Source: Podocnemis expansa
Lineage: Eukaryota > Chordata > Testudines > Podocnemididae
Reading direction: 5' to 3'
DNA: 64,000 bases
NCBI GenBank assembly: GCA_007922195.1
Contig: ML682123.1
Location: 1,228,311 to 1,292,310, forward strand
Shown: positions 24,621-35,964 of the stretch, piece after piece
Layout: each line of letters begins with the position of its first letter
Position numbering within the stretch: the first letter of the stretch is position 1
Program-made: the position numbers and the translations under genes
The notes under the pieces: model-generated
The model's database searches: none
What the model was told of the DNA's origin: nothing
Seen by the model: the letters and a program-made list of their open reading frames with translations, nothing else

Positions 24621-25186
24621 GTAGGAACTGAGGACCAATATCCAAGGGACAGCAATGGCAGGGAATTGGTTTAACTGATACATACCCAGTTAGGGGCTAG
24701 GCTTAGGTTTATCATGAACTGTTACAGTCTAGTGTTTCTGACACAGCTGAGATTAGGACACTTCCATGCCAAGCACAAGCAGACCACTTTGAGAACCAGA
24801 GTCAATGCAGAGAAAACCATTGAGCCTTTCCTAAGTAGGTTGGCTGTTACCACTCAAAGACTCCCTATGATTCTGGCCCAAGTTGCCAATGGAAAGATAA
24901 AATGACCCAGTTTGCTTCCTATCCATTTTTTTTAAGTTAAACAAACAAGCAGCAGTAAAAATCCAGAAAACAAATCGGTAAGCTTTACCTGTTTCTCAAA
25001 TTGAGGTGAAAACAAGATTAAAGTAGACTAATTAGGAGCAGTGCTATTAAAATCAAGTCATCAATGCTGTCAAATCACCAAAGACAATAGTACAAGGGAG
25101 TTGCCAATGATTCCAAGACCTCATTTATTGGAAATCTCCAGGTCCTACTCTTGGCCTTTCTCCAGGGCCAAAGGATGAAATTAGGT

Positions 25187-25208
25187 GTGTGTGTGTGTGT
25201 GGGGGGGT
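25187..25208. repeat. (GT)n microsatellite with G run
   Basis: A short GT dinucleotide run followed by GGGGGGG. Confidence 0.8.
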
Positions 25209-25439
25209 GTTGGCATTTACAGGGGGTGTGAGGGCCAGTTAGGTGTGAGATTGTGGGAGGTGAAGAGGAGCTATATGGCACCCTAGTAAAAACTGAAAAG
25301 TAGTTCATGAATGACCATTTTATTTGATTATCACACAAAATTGGCTTTTCAATCCTTTTGTGAAGCTCTATATGTACATCTTTCTGGGTTTTTGTTATAA
25401 TTTTGCACAACTTTGTTAATGAACTTCTCAAATGCAATG

Positions 25440-27510
25440 CATTCATTTTCAGTGGTTTATCTTGTGTCTGGTATTTCCATTCCTTCAACTGATAAGATCA
25501 TTAATTCATTTACATGATCAGGCAGAAGGTGACTTCTTTCAGAACACAAAATTCTATTCAGTGATGAGAAAGAACGCTCAACTGTAGTTCTTGTCACTGG
25601 GAGTAGCAAGAGATTAATTCCTACTTCTTTCATTCCAAAAAACATAGCACAAAGATCAGGCTGAGCCACTAGTGATGATAAAAAAAAAGAAGTTGAGGTC
25701 CAATCTTAATTCGTTGTATGATATTCCACTATGTTCAAATTCTGTGTTGTGTTCTAATCACATGGCAGTCCCATTGCTGGTAGTGCCTGACACCACTCAA
25801 CTGTCGGTGTTTTATAGGACAGGCACCTGTAAAAGCTATACAGAGGTTGAGTAGAATCCAGAAACCTGTTTTGTAGATTTGTGAGAATCCTGTTTGTGTA
25901 CTTCTTCAACTCTCTCAACAAACCTTTCTTGCCCCCTTCACTTAAGCATTCAATATAAATACCTTCACTAGTCAACTTCTGAACTGAAGTCTTTGCTTCT
26001 TCCAGTGTGTTTTCAATGGATATCTCTTGGATTGATGCACATGTAGTTTCTATTGCTGGAAAGGGATTTACTACCATTGTAGCAGGTGCCTGCATTGCAT
26101 TATTAAATGAGTCAAATGGTTTCAACAGTAGACTCACAGGAAAAAGAATGATGATAGTCTTTCCTCACTGTAGTAGAAAAAGAAGTCCACAAGCCTCATT
26201 ATTTAGATTCACTCCATCTTAGTAGATGCTTTCCAAAGCCAGTAATAATGGTTGCAGCAATTTTAAGACAGCAGCTGTGGATCACTCATGAGAAAGCAAA
26301 TGGGTTTTCCCAGGTTGGACTAATCTGATCTTCAGTCCCAGTGCATCTTCTATTTTTTCCAAGCCATTCAGCCTTTTTGGATTCTTGCTGAAAAAAAAGG
26401 TATAAAGAAGACATTAAATATATATATTTTTTATGTTTTTGAAGAGTCTGCAGCTTGTACTCGTTGGAGTAGATGACCTTTGCAGTGTGCATAGGCAAGA
26501 TTAGCATGACACTTTTCTCTAAGTAATGCTTGCACTCCACCACATCTTCCAGAAAAGTTAGTAGCTCCATCAAATGTACAAGCCATCATCTGTTTGGGTT
26601 TCAATTTATAAGCTTTTAACTCTTCTAAGATATGAGTTATCGCAGATGCAGCTGATGTGTCTTCTATAACCTGGACATCTAAAAAGGTATCTACAGGCCT
26701 ACCACTGACATCAAGATAATGCACACAATGACTTAATACTTGATGCCTATTTGCCTCAGTGTATTCATCAGCCATGTATGCAAATTTTTTGAATGTGGTG
26801 AGAGAGCTTTTTACTTTTTCAACGGCTGAGTCTTTCACAGTTGTACCATATGCTTCTATGTAGTCACTTGAGTTTATTTCAGAAAGACTGGAAGCAGTGT
26901 CCAACTTCAGGATTAACAAGTGCTAACACATTTAACATCAGCCTACAGTTTGTAGTGTGCGGCATTTCTTGTTTAAAGAAAAAGTATAATGCAACAGCCA
27001 TCCTCCTTTTTATACATTATATAATATCTTCAGCATTCTTAGCAGCCTAATTAAATACTTCTATAATTGCCTTGGACAGTGACTGGCTTATAAGGCTTTC
27101 TACATATCTATGCAGTCCAGAGGCTTAGTGTTTTGTAGCCTTCCCATGTAGTTTATCAGCATTGGCTTTGCTGATTGGTCTGCAAAAAGCTCCCCCATTT
27201 ATACCAATTGTAGCAGGGAAAAGTTTTTTCTTCTTCATAAGCTTTTTTGCAAGAGATGCACCAATAGCCATCTTTTCTAACTTCAAGAAATGACAAAAGT
27301 TTGAATGACAAAAATCAAGACTTGCTTTTCGGTTTCAGAGACACTGTTTCTTCAATAGGTAGCTGTATTTGTACCTTGGGCTGGTTAGATGTAGATACAC
27401 CACATGAATTCTCCAATGACATGTTGCTATCTTCTTGCCTCTTATTATGATCTTCATCTTTGTTACTTTTTGAGGTCTTTGAGTGGACAAATTGATTCAT
27501 TGCTTTTTAT
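25440..27510 (-). pseudogene. Degraded hAT transposase (ZMYM/DUF4371-type)
   Basis: Pieces of one protein lie in order on the minus strand. The N-terminal part is at about 27500-27315; a central catalytic-like part at 26919-26431 has MADEYTEANRHQVL, TFDGATNFSG and AHCKGH; a middle part is at 26137-25754. The hAT dimerisation C-terminus at 25669-25457 has TVERSFSSLNRI and LPDHVNELMILS. Frameshifts and stops separate the pieces. Such genes also occur as domesticated ZMYM-like proteins, but this copy is broken. Confidence 0.8.
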
Positions 27511-27639
27511 CTTATCATTTCCACTTTGACCTGCAACATATAAAACATATATAAATACTTTAAATGTTTTGTTAAGATAATGAAAATTACACCAGAACAC
27601 ACAAAAGTTAATTTACTTTGTGAAGATTTTTACAAAGGG

Positions 27640-27785
27640 ATCTTACAAAACTGGGTGACTGGACAACAAAATGGCAAATGGAATTCAATGTTGATAAACA
27701 CAAAGTAATGCATATTTCAGAACAGAAATCCAATTATACATATAAAATAATGGGGTCTAACTTAACTGTTACCACTCAAGAAGGA
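27640..27785 (+). mobile_element. CR1 LINE, upstream half of a split copy
   Basis: Encodes the end of the CR1 RT region (DWTTKWQMEFN, KHKVMHI) and stops at ACCACTCAAGAAGGAGAT. The copy resumes at about 28546. Confidence 0.75.
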
Positions 27786-28190
27786 GATAGATTCATAGAC
27801 TCCAGAGTCAGAAAGGACCGATATGATCATCTAGTCTGGCCTCCTGCACAATGAAGGACGCAAAACCTCACCCATTCACTCCTGTAATAAATCTTTAACC
27901 TCTGACTGAGTCATTAAAATCCTCAGATCATCATTTGAAGACTTTAAAGTACAGACAATCCACCACCAAGTGAGCCATCCCATGCCCCATGCTACACAGG
28001 AAGGTGAAAAATGCCCACAGCCCTTGCCAATCTGCCCTGGGGGAAAATTCCTTCCTGAATTCTGAGCCAAATTATGGTGATCAGTTAAACCTTGAGCATA
28101 TGAGCAAGTCTCACCAGATGTTGGAGTCTGTTGTGGATATTTCATTGATAAATTCTGTTCTGTGGGCACAAAAGCTATTGGCACATTAGG
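27786..28190 (-). mobile_element. CR1 LINE fragment inserted in the split CR1
   Basis: The CR1 3' end in reverse (CATAGACTCC, then GATCATCTAGTCTGGCCTCC and CAAAACCTCACCC) is followed by upstream 3' UTR sequence. Confidence 0.75.
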
Positions 28191-28204
28191 AAGGAAACAT
28201 GACG

Positions 28205-28545
28205 AAAGGAAATGGATTTAATAATTCAGACGAATCTTCCAAAGTCCAGGGCCCTGGCTGCGCCGCTCTGGCGGCAAGGGAAGGGAGCCCTAAGTGCCCC
28301 CTCTTCCACCTCCTGGGAAGGGTGGGGAGGCTGGGGGCCAGAGGCTGCTCTGCCCGCCAGCCCGCCCGGCCTCACTGCAGCAGGCAGAGCAGCCAGACAG
28401 CCGACCCTCAGCCAGCCGCGCCTCCCCAGAAGGCAGGAGGGGGCCAGCACTGAGCTGGGGGGGAGGAGGCTTTCGATTTCCCGGACATTCGGGAAATCCA
28501 GATGCCTCCTCCCACTCTTTGGTCTGAAAAATTGAGGACCAACTG
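28205..28545. other. GC-rich insertion of unknown type
   Basis: CpG-rich segment between the two halves of the CR1. Near its right end is the palindrome TTCCCGGACATTCGGGAA. It is probably a nonautonomous DNA element, but I cannot define its ends. Confidence 0.4.
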
Positions 28546-29140
28546 TAGATAAATCCAGGGTACTCCCAGATCTTGAATACAGTATGCAGATCTGGTTGCC
28601 CAATCACATGAATATATATGTTTGAATTGGAAAAGGTACAAAGAAAGGCAATTAAAAATGTTTAGGTGTATTGTACAGCTTCCATCTGAGAAGAGCTTAA
28701 TAAAACTGACTTTATAGTTTGGAAGAGAAATGACTAACAGTGAATATAGTGGTCTATAAAATTGTGAGTGGTATGGAGAAAGTGAATAAGAAAATGTTAA
28801 TACTTCATTTAACACAAGAATTAGGTGTCCCCCAATGAAATTAATAGGCAGTAGGTTTAAAACAAACAAAAGGAAGTATTTTTTTTTCCCATAACACCCA
28901 GTCAACCTGTTTAACTGTTCACCAGAGGATATTCTGAAAGCCAAGATTATAAAAGGATTCAAAAAAGAATTATGTAAGTCTATGGAAAATAGGTGGGACT
29001 AGATGTCAAGGGATTGATAGCTGCATTACTGCCTGTTCAATTCATTCCTTCTGAAGCACCTGGCATTGGCTACTGTCAGAAGACAGGTTACTGGGCTAGA
29101 TGGCCATTGGTCAGATCTAGTATGACTATTCTAATCCTCT
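28546..29140 (+). mobile_element. CR1 LINE, downstream half of a split copy
   Basis: Runs from GAATACAGTATGCAGATCTG through ACCTGTTTAACTG to the typical end CTGGGCTAGATGGCCATTGG and TAGTATGACTATTCTAA. It continues the fragment at 27640-27785. Confidence 0.85.
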
Positions 29141-29704
29141 TACATAAAAAATAATTAAAATATAACATTTTTTAGTACAGAAAATATACAAGATAACAAC
29201 CTCTCATGGTAGTGATGGTGTGAGAAAACGACCTTGTTAAATAAAGCATTTTAAAAATCTTGGCATACTAGGAAATAGTTATGTAAGTTTCTCAGTCACA
29301 TATCTAACATTCTGGAGTAAAGTCACTGAAATACAGTGAGATAATAAATTTGTTAGTTTTCAAAAGTGCTACTAGACTACTTGTTTGTTCAACAAAAAAT
29401 TGTTCCTTTAATATGGTCCTCCTTTCTCCACAACTCACGCACCTTGTTGTCCTCCTTGTCAGTACTGGAGGGAAACCCACAGTTCATAGGTGCGTTCACA
29501 AGAGTTCACCTTCCACGTAAAAGAGGGAAAAAGGCAATAGCACTTTGCTCATGCCTCCAGCTGTTGGTTGCATTGTTCTCCACTATTTCCCTTAATAACC
29601 TTTGTTGTGGGTACAGTCTCCTTTTCCACTCTTTGTGTGACTTGACATCTGCAATTTTAAGTCTCAGTGGGGGAACTTATGCTGATGCAGCCTGGAAGTC
29701 TCTA

Positions 29705-30921
29705 TCCAAAGGGATAGCCGTGTTAGTCTAGTCCAGTAAAAAAACAACAAGCAGTTGTGTGGCACTTTAAGACTAACAGATTTATTTTTTGCATGAGCTT
29801 TCATGGGAGAAGATCCCACTTCCTCAGATGCTTCGAAGATGGGTGAACTTACAGAAAGGAATGAAACTAAATGCAAGGGGGTGTAAAACATAGGATCAGG
29901 TCATAAAGTAACAGCAAATCAGAGCAGTTTACAGGCTTAAAGAATGGGAAGCCTGAAGTCAAATTACCCTTTGTAATGTGAAAAGAACCCATAATCTCGA
30001 CTGAGTCCTGCTTTCACAGAATTTAGCTTGCATATTAATTCGAGTTCAGCTGTTTCTCTTTGGAGTCTTGATGTCCCAGGTACATCTCTAACGACAGTCG
30101 TTAACAAACCCATCATTGAGTGATTAGGAAGATGGAAGTGCTCAGCAACTGGTTTCTTTGTTCTTTGATTTCTGATATCAGCTCTGTGCTCATTCAGTCT
30201 CTTATGGAGCGATCGTCCTGTTTGTCCAATATATAAGGTGTTGGGGCATTTCTTGCACATGATGGCATAGACCACATTAGTAGATGACCAGGTAAATGAG
30301 CCTTTGATGGAGTAGCAGGCTTGATTAGGACCTATGATGGTGTCTGTTGTGTAGATATGTGGGCAGACTTGGCAGTGTGGTTTTTTGCAAGGGTGTGTGC
30401 CTGCTTCAATGTTCCTGTTGTTAGATCTGTAGCTGCTGGTGAGTATCTGTTTAAGAGACTGAATGAGCACAGAGCTGATATCAGAAATCAAAGAACAAAG
30501 AAACCAGTTGCTGAGCACTTCCATCTTCCTAATCACTCGATGATGGATTTGTTAACGACTGTCGTTAGAGATGTACCTGGGACATCAAGACTCCAAAGAG
30601 AAACAGCTGAACTCGAATTAATATGCAAGCTAAATTCTGTGAAAGCAGGACTCAGTCGAGATTATGGGTTCTTTTCACATTACAAAGGGTAATTTGACTT
30701 CAGGCTTCCCATTCTTTAAGCCTGTAAACTGCTCTGATTTGCTGTTACTTTATGACCTGATCCTATGTTTTACACTCCCTTGCATTTAGTTTCATTCCTT
30801 TCTGTAAGTTCACCCATCTTCGAAGCATCTGAGGAAGTGGGATCTTCTCCCACGAAAGCTCATGCAAAAAATAAATCTGTTAGTCTTAAAGTGCCACACA
30901 ACTGCTTGTTGTTTTTTTACT
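29705..30921. mobile_element. Palindromic (head-to-head) Penelope-like insertion with 11-bp target duplication
   Basis: Arms 29732-30204 (minus) and 30452-30924 (plus) are both 473 bp with no indels and only a handful of mismatches that I could see. Each arm carries the GIY-YIG endonuclease end and the family tail. The minus arm continues into the 250-bp spacer with the longer endonuclease part (YAIMCKKCPNTLYIGQTG, HKRLNEH). GGAAGTCTCTA lies on both sides (29694-29704 and 30922-30932), so the palindrome is one insertion event. Confidence 0.88.
29964..30536 (-). pseudogene. Penelope GIY-YIG endonuclease domain (retroelement fragment)
   Basis: The frame holds the Cys-rich lead-in (CQVCPHIY), the motif pair YAIMCKKC...LYIGQTGRSL and KRLNEHRADIRN, and ends SRDYGFFSHYKG. 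The reverse transcriptase half is absent. Part of the frame is repeated in the opposite arm (30452-30692, plus strand). Confidence 0.85.
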
Positions 30922-31614
30922 GGAAGTCTCTAGTCTCCACAAAATATTGGTACTTTCCCACAGTCGAGGTCTAAGCACTAGCTCTTAGGCCTGATTATCT
31001 AGGATTTCAAGTATAATGATCACTTAAAATAACAAAAGACTCTGTCCAGAGCCTGACTAAGAATGACAAGCACTATTTGAAGGGAGAAGGGAATTCAGGC
31101 AGGCAGCGTTTGGTTACAGTAACTCTTAAGTAGCCACCTTCCCACAACTGCTCCCTGAGGGGAAGAGAAAGGGCAAGTGCTGAGGTAAAACTTGTGGAGC
31201 CAGCCTCAGTCAAGCAAACGGGGACAAAGCCAGGAGAATGTCACATCCCCAACCTTTACAAAACAGGACCTTCTCTTTGAATTTGAATTTACATCAGCAG
31301 CTCCAGAAAGTGTTCTCAGATATTAAAGAACGTTTTTTCCTTCTACATTTAACAAGACTTTTCAGTCTTCAGGGATGTCTTTTTGAGCAAACTTCTCTGT
31401 GCAGATAATGATGTATTATACCTGAGAGAGAAGACCCCAGGCTAGCACTCATATGGAAATACTGGGTTTTTTGGATTAATGGCCATCAATCAACACATTA
31501 AAGAAGTTTTTTGTCCTTCCTTCTGCACTGTAAGTATGCCCCATTGTCACTGATTGCAGTCAGAGCACCAGTCCCAAAGCATGGCAAAGGGGAAAGCAAC
31601 TGTGGCCAAAAAAC

Positions 31615-31710
31615 AAACAAGAAATCCTGTGGCACTTTTAAAGACTAACAAATTTATTTATTTATTAGCTTCTAAAAGTGCCAAAAGACTCCTTGTTTGT
31701 TTTACATCAG
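31615..31710. mobile_element. Penelope tail, short inverted pair
   Basis: AACAAACAAGAAATCCTGTG with TTTTAAAGACTAACAAATTT is met by an inverted copy (TAAAAGTGCCAAAAGACTCC then TTGTTTGTTTTAC). Both are ends of the Penelope tail. Confidence 0.65.
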
Positions 31711-32398
31711 GGTATCTGAGACAAGGCCAAAGGTCCCTTGTTTCTTCTTCTCATCCTCAAACAGTACCTGAGTGGCATTACTTAGATCACCTGCAAAACA
31801 ATGAGGAATGTATGAACACATATATTAAAATAAGATGGAAAAGGAGAGAGTCAGGCAGCATAAAGGAAATAACATACATTAGACAATTGGAATCCAGTGC
31901 TTTAAGGTGAGAGAGGGCCTGAATTTATTTCTTGATATCATCCAAAAATAGCTTCCCTCTCTCTGAATTTTCAATTTAAAAAAACTTGATCTAAGAAAAG
32001 TTATTAAACTTGTAAAATTGTGTGCCCATCTTGAACAGAAAACCAGAACTACAAAGAAGGGTACCTCCAGATGCTCCTGTCCACTCGGCTGTGAGGTTGA
32101 TGAAACATCACCATGATACAATCAGTATTGCCTACCCTAAACATAAAAAATAATCATAAGTCTGCACGCCATGTGCACGGCACACCGTTAATCATAAGCT
32201 TAAATATATCATTAAAACTCACTTAAAAATAAAGAGATGTTTGAAGAAATAATAAATGGGGGAGAGCTATTTTCTCTGACTTCTGGGTTTTGAGCCCTTA
32301 GGATAAAGTCAAGTCATGTTTTTCTGCATCTCTCTGCAACTTTTTAGCCTGAGGGCTAGAAATTTATGATTTTATTCAAGAAAAATGATGACACTGCC

Positions 32399-32927
32399 CA
32401 GTGTTCCCTCTAAGCTGATGATGCAGCTGAATAAATTATGGGTGCACAAGTTAATGGGGAGACAGTGGGCAGCAGGGAAGAAGCCTGCTCAGCTGCCTCA
32501 TCAGCTTAGAGCAGTGGTTCCCAACCTTTTTCAGGCTGGGGACCCCTTTGTAACAAAAACAAAAAAATCTTTGCAGACCCCCTCGGCTGATTATGTAATC
32601 TGGCTGGCATGGGCAGACTCTGGCCTGCACCAGTAGGAGAACTGGTGAGCAGCACTGCCACCACCATTGCCTGCACCACCGGGGAGTTGAGCCACAGCAG
32701 CTGTGGTCCCCTACCCTTGTCCCTGCTGGGGAGCTGCTGTGGCTCCATCCCCCTGCCAGGAGACAGCCACAGACAGGGTCAGGCAGCCCTGGCAGGGAGC
32801 ATCAGGGCTGCAGCTGAATTCCAGCCCCACGTAGGGAAAGGCTCTGCAGACCCCCTGCAAAGTGTCTGCAGACCTCTGGGGTTCCCCAGACCACAGGTTG
32901 GGAACCACTGGTTTAGAGGGAACATTG
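32399..32927. mobile_element. hAT-type MITE (outer)
   Basis: Ends CAGTGTTCCCTCTAAGCTG and CAGCTTAGAGGGAACATTG; the right end is interrupted by the inner element. The target duplication is about 6-8 bases (CACTGC) and less clear than for the inner copy. Confidence 0.7.
32512..32910. mobile_element. hAT-type MITE (inner, nested)
   Basis: Inverted ends CAGTGGTTCCCAACC and GGTTGGGAACCACTG. The 8-bp flanks GCTTAGAG (32504-32511) and GTTTAGAG (32911-32918) are target copies differing at one base, taken from the outer element's end. The body is GC-rich. Confidence 0.88.
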
Positions 32928-33049
32928 CACTGCAAAGTTTAAAATGGGGGGGCCCTGCACAAACTGATTTGCCCTGCCCCCCCCAGGGACAGCCCTGGCT
33001 GGAGGGGCTGCCTGGGGCCAAGGGGGGCTTCCCTGCATGGGCTCGAGCC

Positions 33050-33470
33050 CCTGGGTGAAAGCAGGGAATGAGCCCCTGGTTTCTGGGTCCCAGGTGGGGT
33101 GGGGTCTGGGGATTCTCCCAGGCCTTTGGGACCCTGGTGGGGCTATGGGGGTGCCAATAGGCATCCAGGCCCCAGGTGGGATGGGCAGGGGTGCCCCAAA
33201 ATCTCTGGGGCCCATGTGGGACTGGTGGGGGTGTCCCCAGGCCTCTGGGGCCCAGGTGGGACTCATGAGCTACCCCTGGGCTTCTGGGCCCTGGGTGAGA
33301 CCGGGGGGTGCCCATAGACCTCTGGGGCCCAGCTGGGATTGGCGGGGGGTATCCCTGGGCTGGGGGCATTCCCCCCATGGCCTCTAGGTCCCAGCTGGGT
33401 CCGTGAGCATCTGCCCAGTGCCTGCAGGGGGGACCCCCCATGGCCTAGGGGCCTTGGGGGGAGTGGCCTG
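33050..33470. repeat. GC-rich minisatellite, unit about 55-60 bp
   Basis: Units contain CCTCTGGGGCCCAGGTGGGA followed by a GGGGGTGTCCC-like word. About seven diverged copies. Long frames on both strands here are composition effects. Confidence 0.75.
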
Positions 33471-34353
33471 AAAATGGAGCTCCTCACCTGAGTGCCAGGT
33501 GGGCCTAGTCAGTCCAGCAGAAGGCTGGTGAGCCAGGGACCATCCCTCAGCCAAGGCTCCCTGGGGATCAGGTTGGTGGCCAGGCTGCTGTGATGCAGCC
33601 CTGGCCAGGCAGCCCCCACAGCTCAGGGGATGAGGCTCGGATGCCAGCCCAGAGTCTCCTGCCCTCAGCCCATGCCCATGTGTCAAGGCTGGCCTGGCCT
33701 GGGGTCCCCAGCCCTCACCACATGCCCAGGTGGTGGAGCTGCCTGGTCTGACCACATGGTCTCACATGGTGGTGGGGCTGGGCTGGCACAACTGTGGGGT
33801 CTCTGCCCCTTGCCTTGTTGCCTCAGTTGTGAGGCTGGGGCAGCAGGTGGTCTGGGAGGGTAACCTCATCAATAGTGCTATTATTTGTAAAGGTGAACTC
33901 TGCTGAACACCACCATATGCTGTGCCTAGTATTTATCCTGTGCTTGAAGTTGTTCTCTTGTGTGAGAGATTGTTCTACATTAAGCAGGAAGAGACTGGAG
34001 GTGTGGGACAGGGACAGATAATATGGAGGGTCAGAGATAATTAATTGTGTTTACCTTTAAAGTACATGTTAATTAATGTTGGATATATGTTCTTTAGTGT
34101 CATAAGTGAAATAATTCTGTAACCCTGAGACAAGACTCCATATTGCCAGTTTGGAATTCCTGCTTAAACACTGTCCTCCATTTTGCATACTTGGTGAAAC
34201 CTGGTTTAGGCATATGCTGTGTATGTTCATTTAAATGTGAGAATGGGCCAGTCTCAATTGCCAGCCTGTCGTGATTGATTGACCACAATTACCATCTAAC
34301 TAGCTGAATGATACAGACATCTCTGATTAAAGGAGCCACCCCTACATTGTAGC

Positions 34354-35533
34354 CAGAGGCGGCCTTACGCAATTGGGAGCCCTAGTCCAAGACCTATTGT
34401 GGGGCCCACTATTGGCTCCAACTGCTACCTTCCCTGTGGTTCCAGTCCCCGCTGCACCCTTAACTGTCCCATATCACCCCCCAGGATTTGTTGTTTGTTT
34501 TACTGAACCAAACTAATATGATTATCCCTCTGGAACTCGTAAATTATTCTTGGCTATACTATTTTTAAAGATCTTCCCATCATGAAGCTTGTAAGTTGAT
34601 TATCATTCACTTAACATAAAGCAGCTAATGCTGAACTTCACAGTTGAAGTGAACATTTTAATTTTTTTTGAAAAGTGTGAGCATTAATTGATAAATAAGA
34701 AGTGGTAACATTAATGATGGCTCAAAAATAACTAAAATGCCACATTTAAAATTTTGACAGTCAAATCTTACAAATTATTCATATGGGCTTGGGTTTATGT
34801 GCACTAGAGATATTTAATACAAATAATTATAATAAATAAAAATAAGTGAAAAGGAGGTTTCTAGTGTGTAGCTATAAATGAAAAACACCAAATTTCAATG
34901 AAATTCTCTGAAGTACTCAAGTTTATAAGACTCTGGCCCCCTCAAAATACTAAATAAAGTACAAAGGAAGCTAAAAAATTACTTATCAAAAGAAAGACAT
35001 ACTGCACAGACAGCACAGACAGATGTAATGATTGCCAAAGGAAAGCACTGTATTTAGATGTAGCAGCCTATATGGACCTACTTGGTAACCTGAGCTAAAA
35101 AAAGTCAAAGTAAAAATTGCCACAAAGTCAAAGGAAAATGCAAAAGTACAGGTAGAAAAGAAAAGGGCAGTATTTCACAAAATTAAAAAATGGCAAAGTA
35201 AATGGCCATACTGAGGAATTAAAAGCTGAGGCCATTGTAAAAGTTCCTGTCCTTGGGCTTTCTATTGCTTGCTCCTGCTTTTTTAGCATGTCAATGTGAA
35301 GGTGAATGGTGAAATCTGCATTTCAGATGAAGCACAGATCCTAGTGATAGCTTGCCTTGATGAGCCAAGAGTGTAAAGTGCTTAGGCTTCCAGTCCTACT
35401 AGCTCTGCTATATGGGAAAAATTTCTATATTTTTCTATGTTTTCATTTCTGTCTACCAGATTGAAGATGGGGCCCCTTATTGATTGGGGCCCTAGGCAGC
35501 CACCTGCTTTCCCTACCCCAAAAGCCACCACTG
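34354..35533. mobile_element. Nonautonomous hAT element, 1.18 kb
   Basis: Ends CAGAGGCGGCCTT and AAAGCCACCACTG. Flanks ATTGTAGC (34346-34353) and ATTGTGGC (35534-35541) form an 8-bp target duplication with one mismatch. The inside is AT-rich and holds no transposase frame. Confidence 0.8.
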
Positions 35534-35761
35534 ATTGTGGCTACAGAAGACTGAGCAAATATTAGCAGACTGGGCCTGGGGCAAAAATTCCTGAGATTTG
35601 AGAGTTCTGTTGGGAGATCATGAGTGAGGCTTGACCTACCAATAATGTCACTACTTAATGTCACTATTTATTCTGCTCTTCAGTTTTGCCCTCCTATGAA
35701 TGCACAACATAAGTACACATCAGGCAGCATGCCACAAAGTTAACCATCCTTTTACTGAAAA

Positions 35762-35960
35762 GTTCCAGGAGGGGTAGCCATGTTAGTCTAATCCAGTAAA
35801 AATAGAAGAGAGTCCTGTGGTACTTTTCAAGAGTAACACATTTATTTATCACACAAGCAAAATCCTATTTGGAAACCATTTTCAAGTGTCTGACAAAGTG
35901 GGATTTCACCCACAAAAGCTCTAGCAATAAATAAACTTGTTACTCTTTGAATGTGCCTTT
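35762..35960. mobile_element. Penelope tail, inverted pair
   Basis: GTAGCCATGTTAGTCTAATC and the reversed tail (AGAGTCCTGTGGTACTTTTC) are followed by the plus-oriented tail GTCTGACAAAGTGGGATTTC, CCACAAAAGCT, AATAAA and TTGTTACTCTTTG. A short version of the palindrome at 29.7-30.9 kb. Confidence 0.7.
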
Positions 35961-35964
35961 CTCG

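Noticed and set aside
32609..33480. Gly/Pro/Trp-rich frames up to 220 codons
   Set aside because: They arise from the GC-rich MITE body and minisatellite and contradict each other on the two strands.
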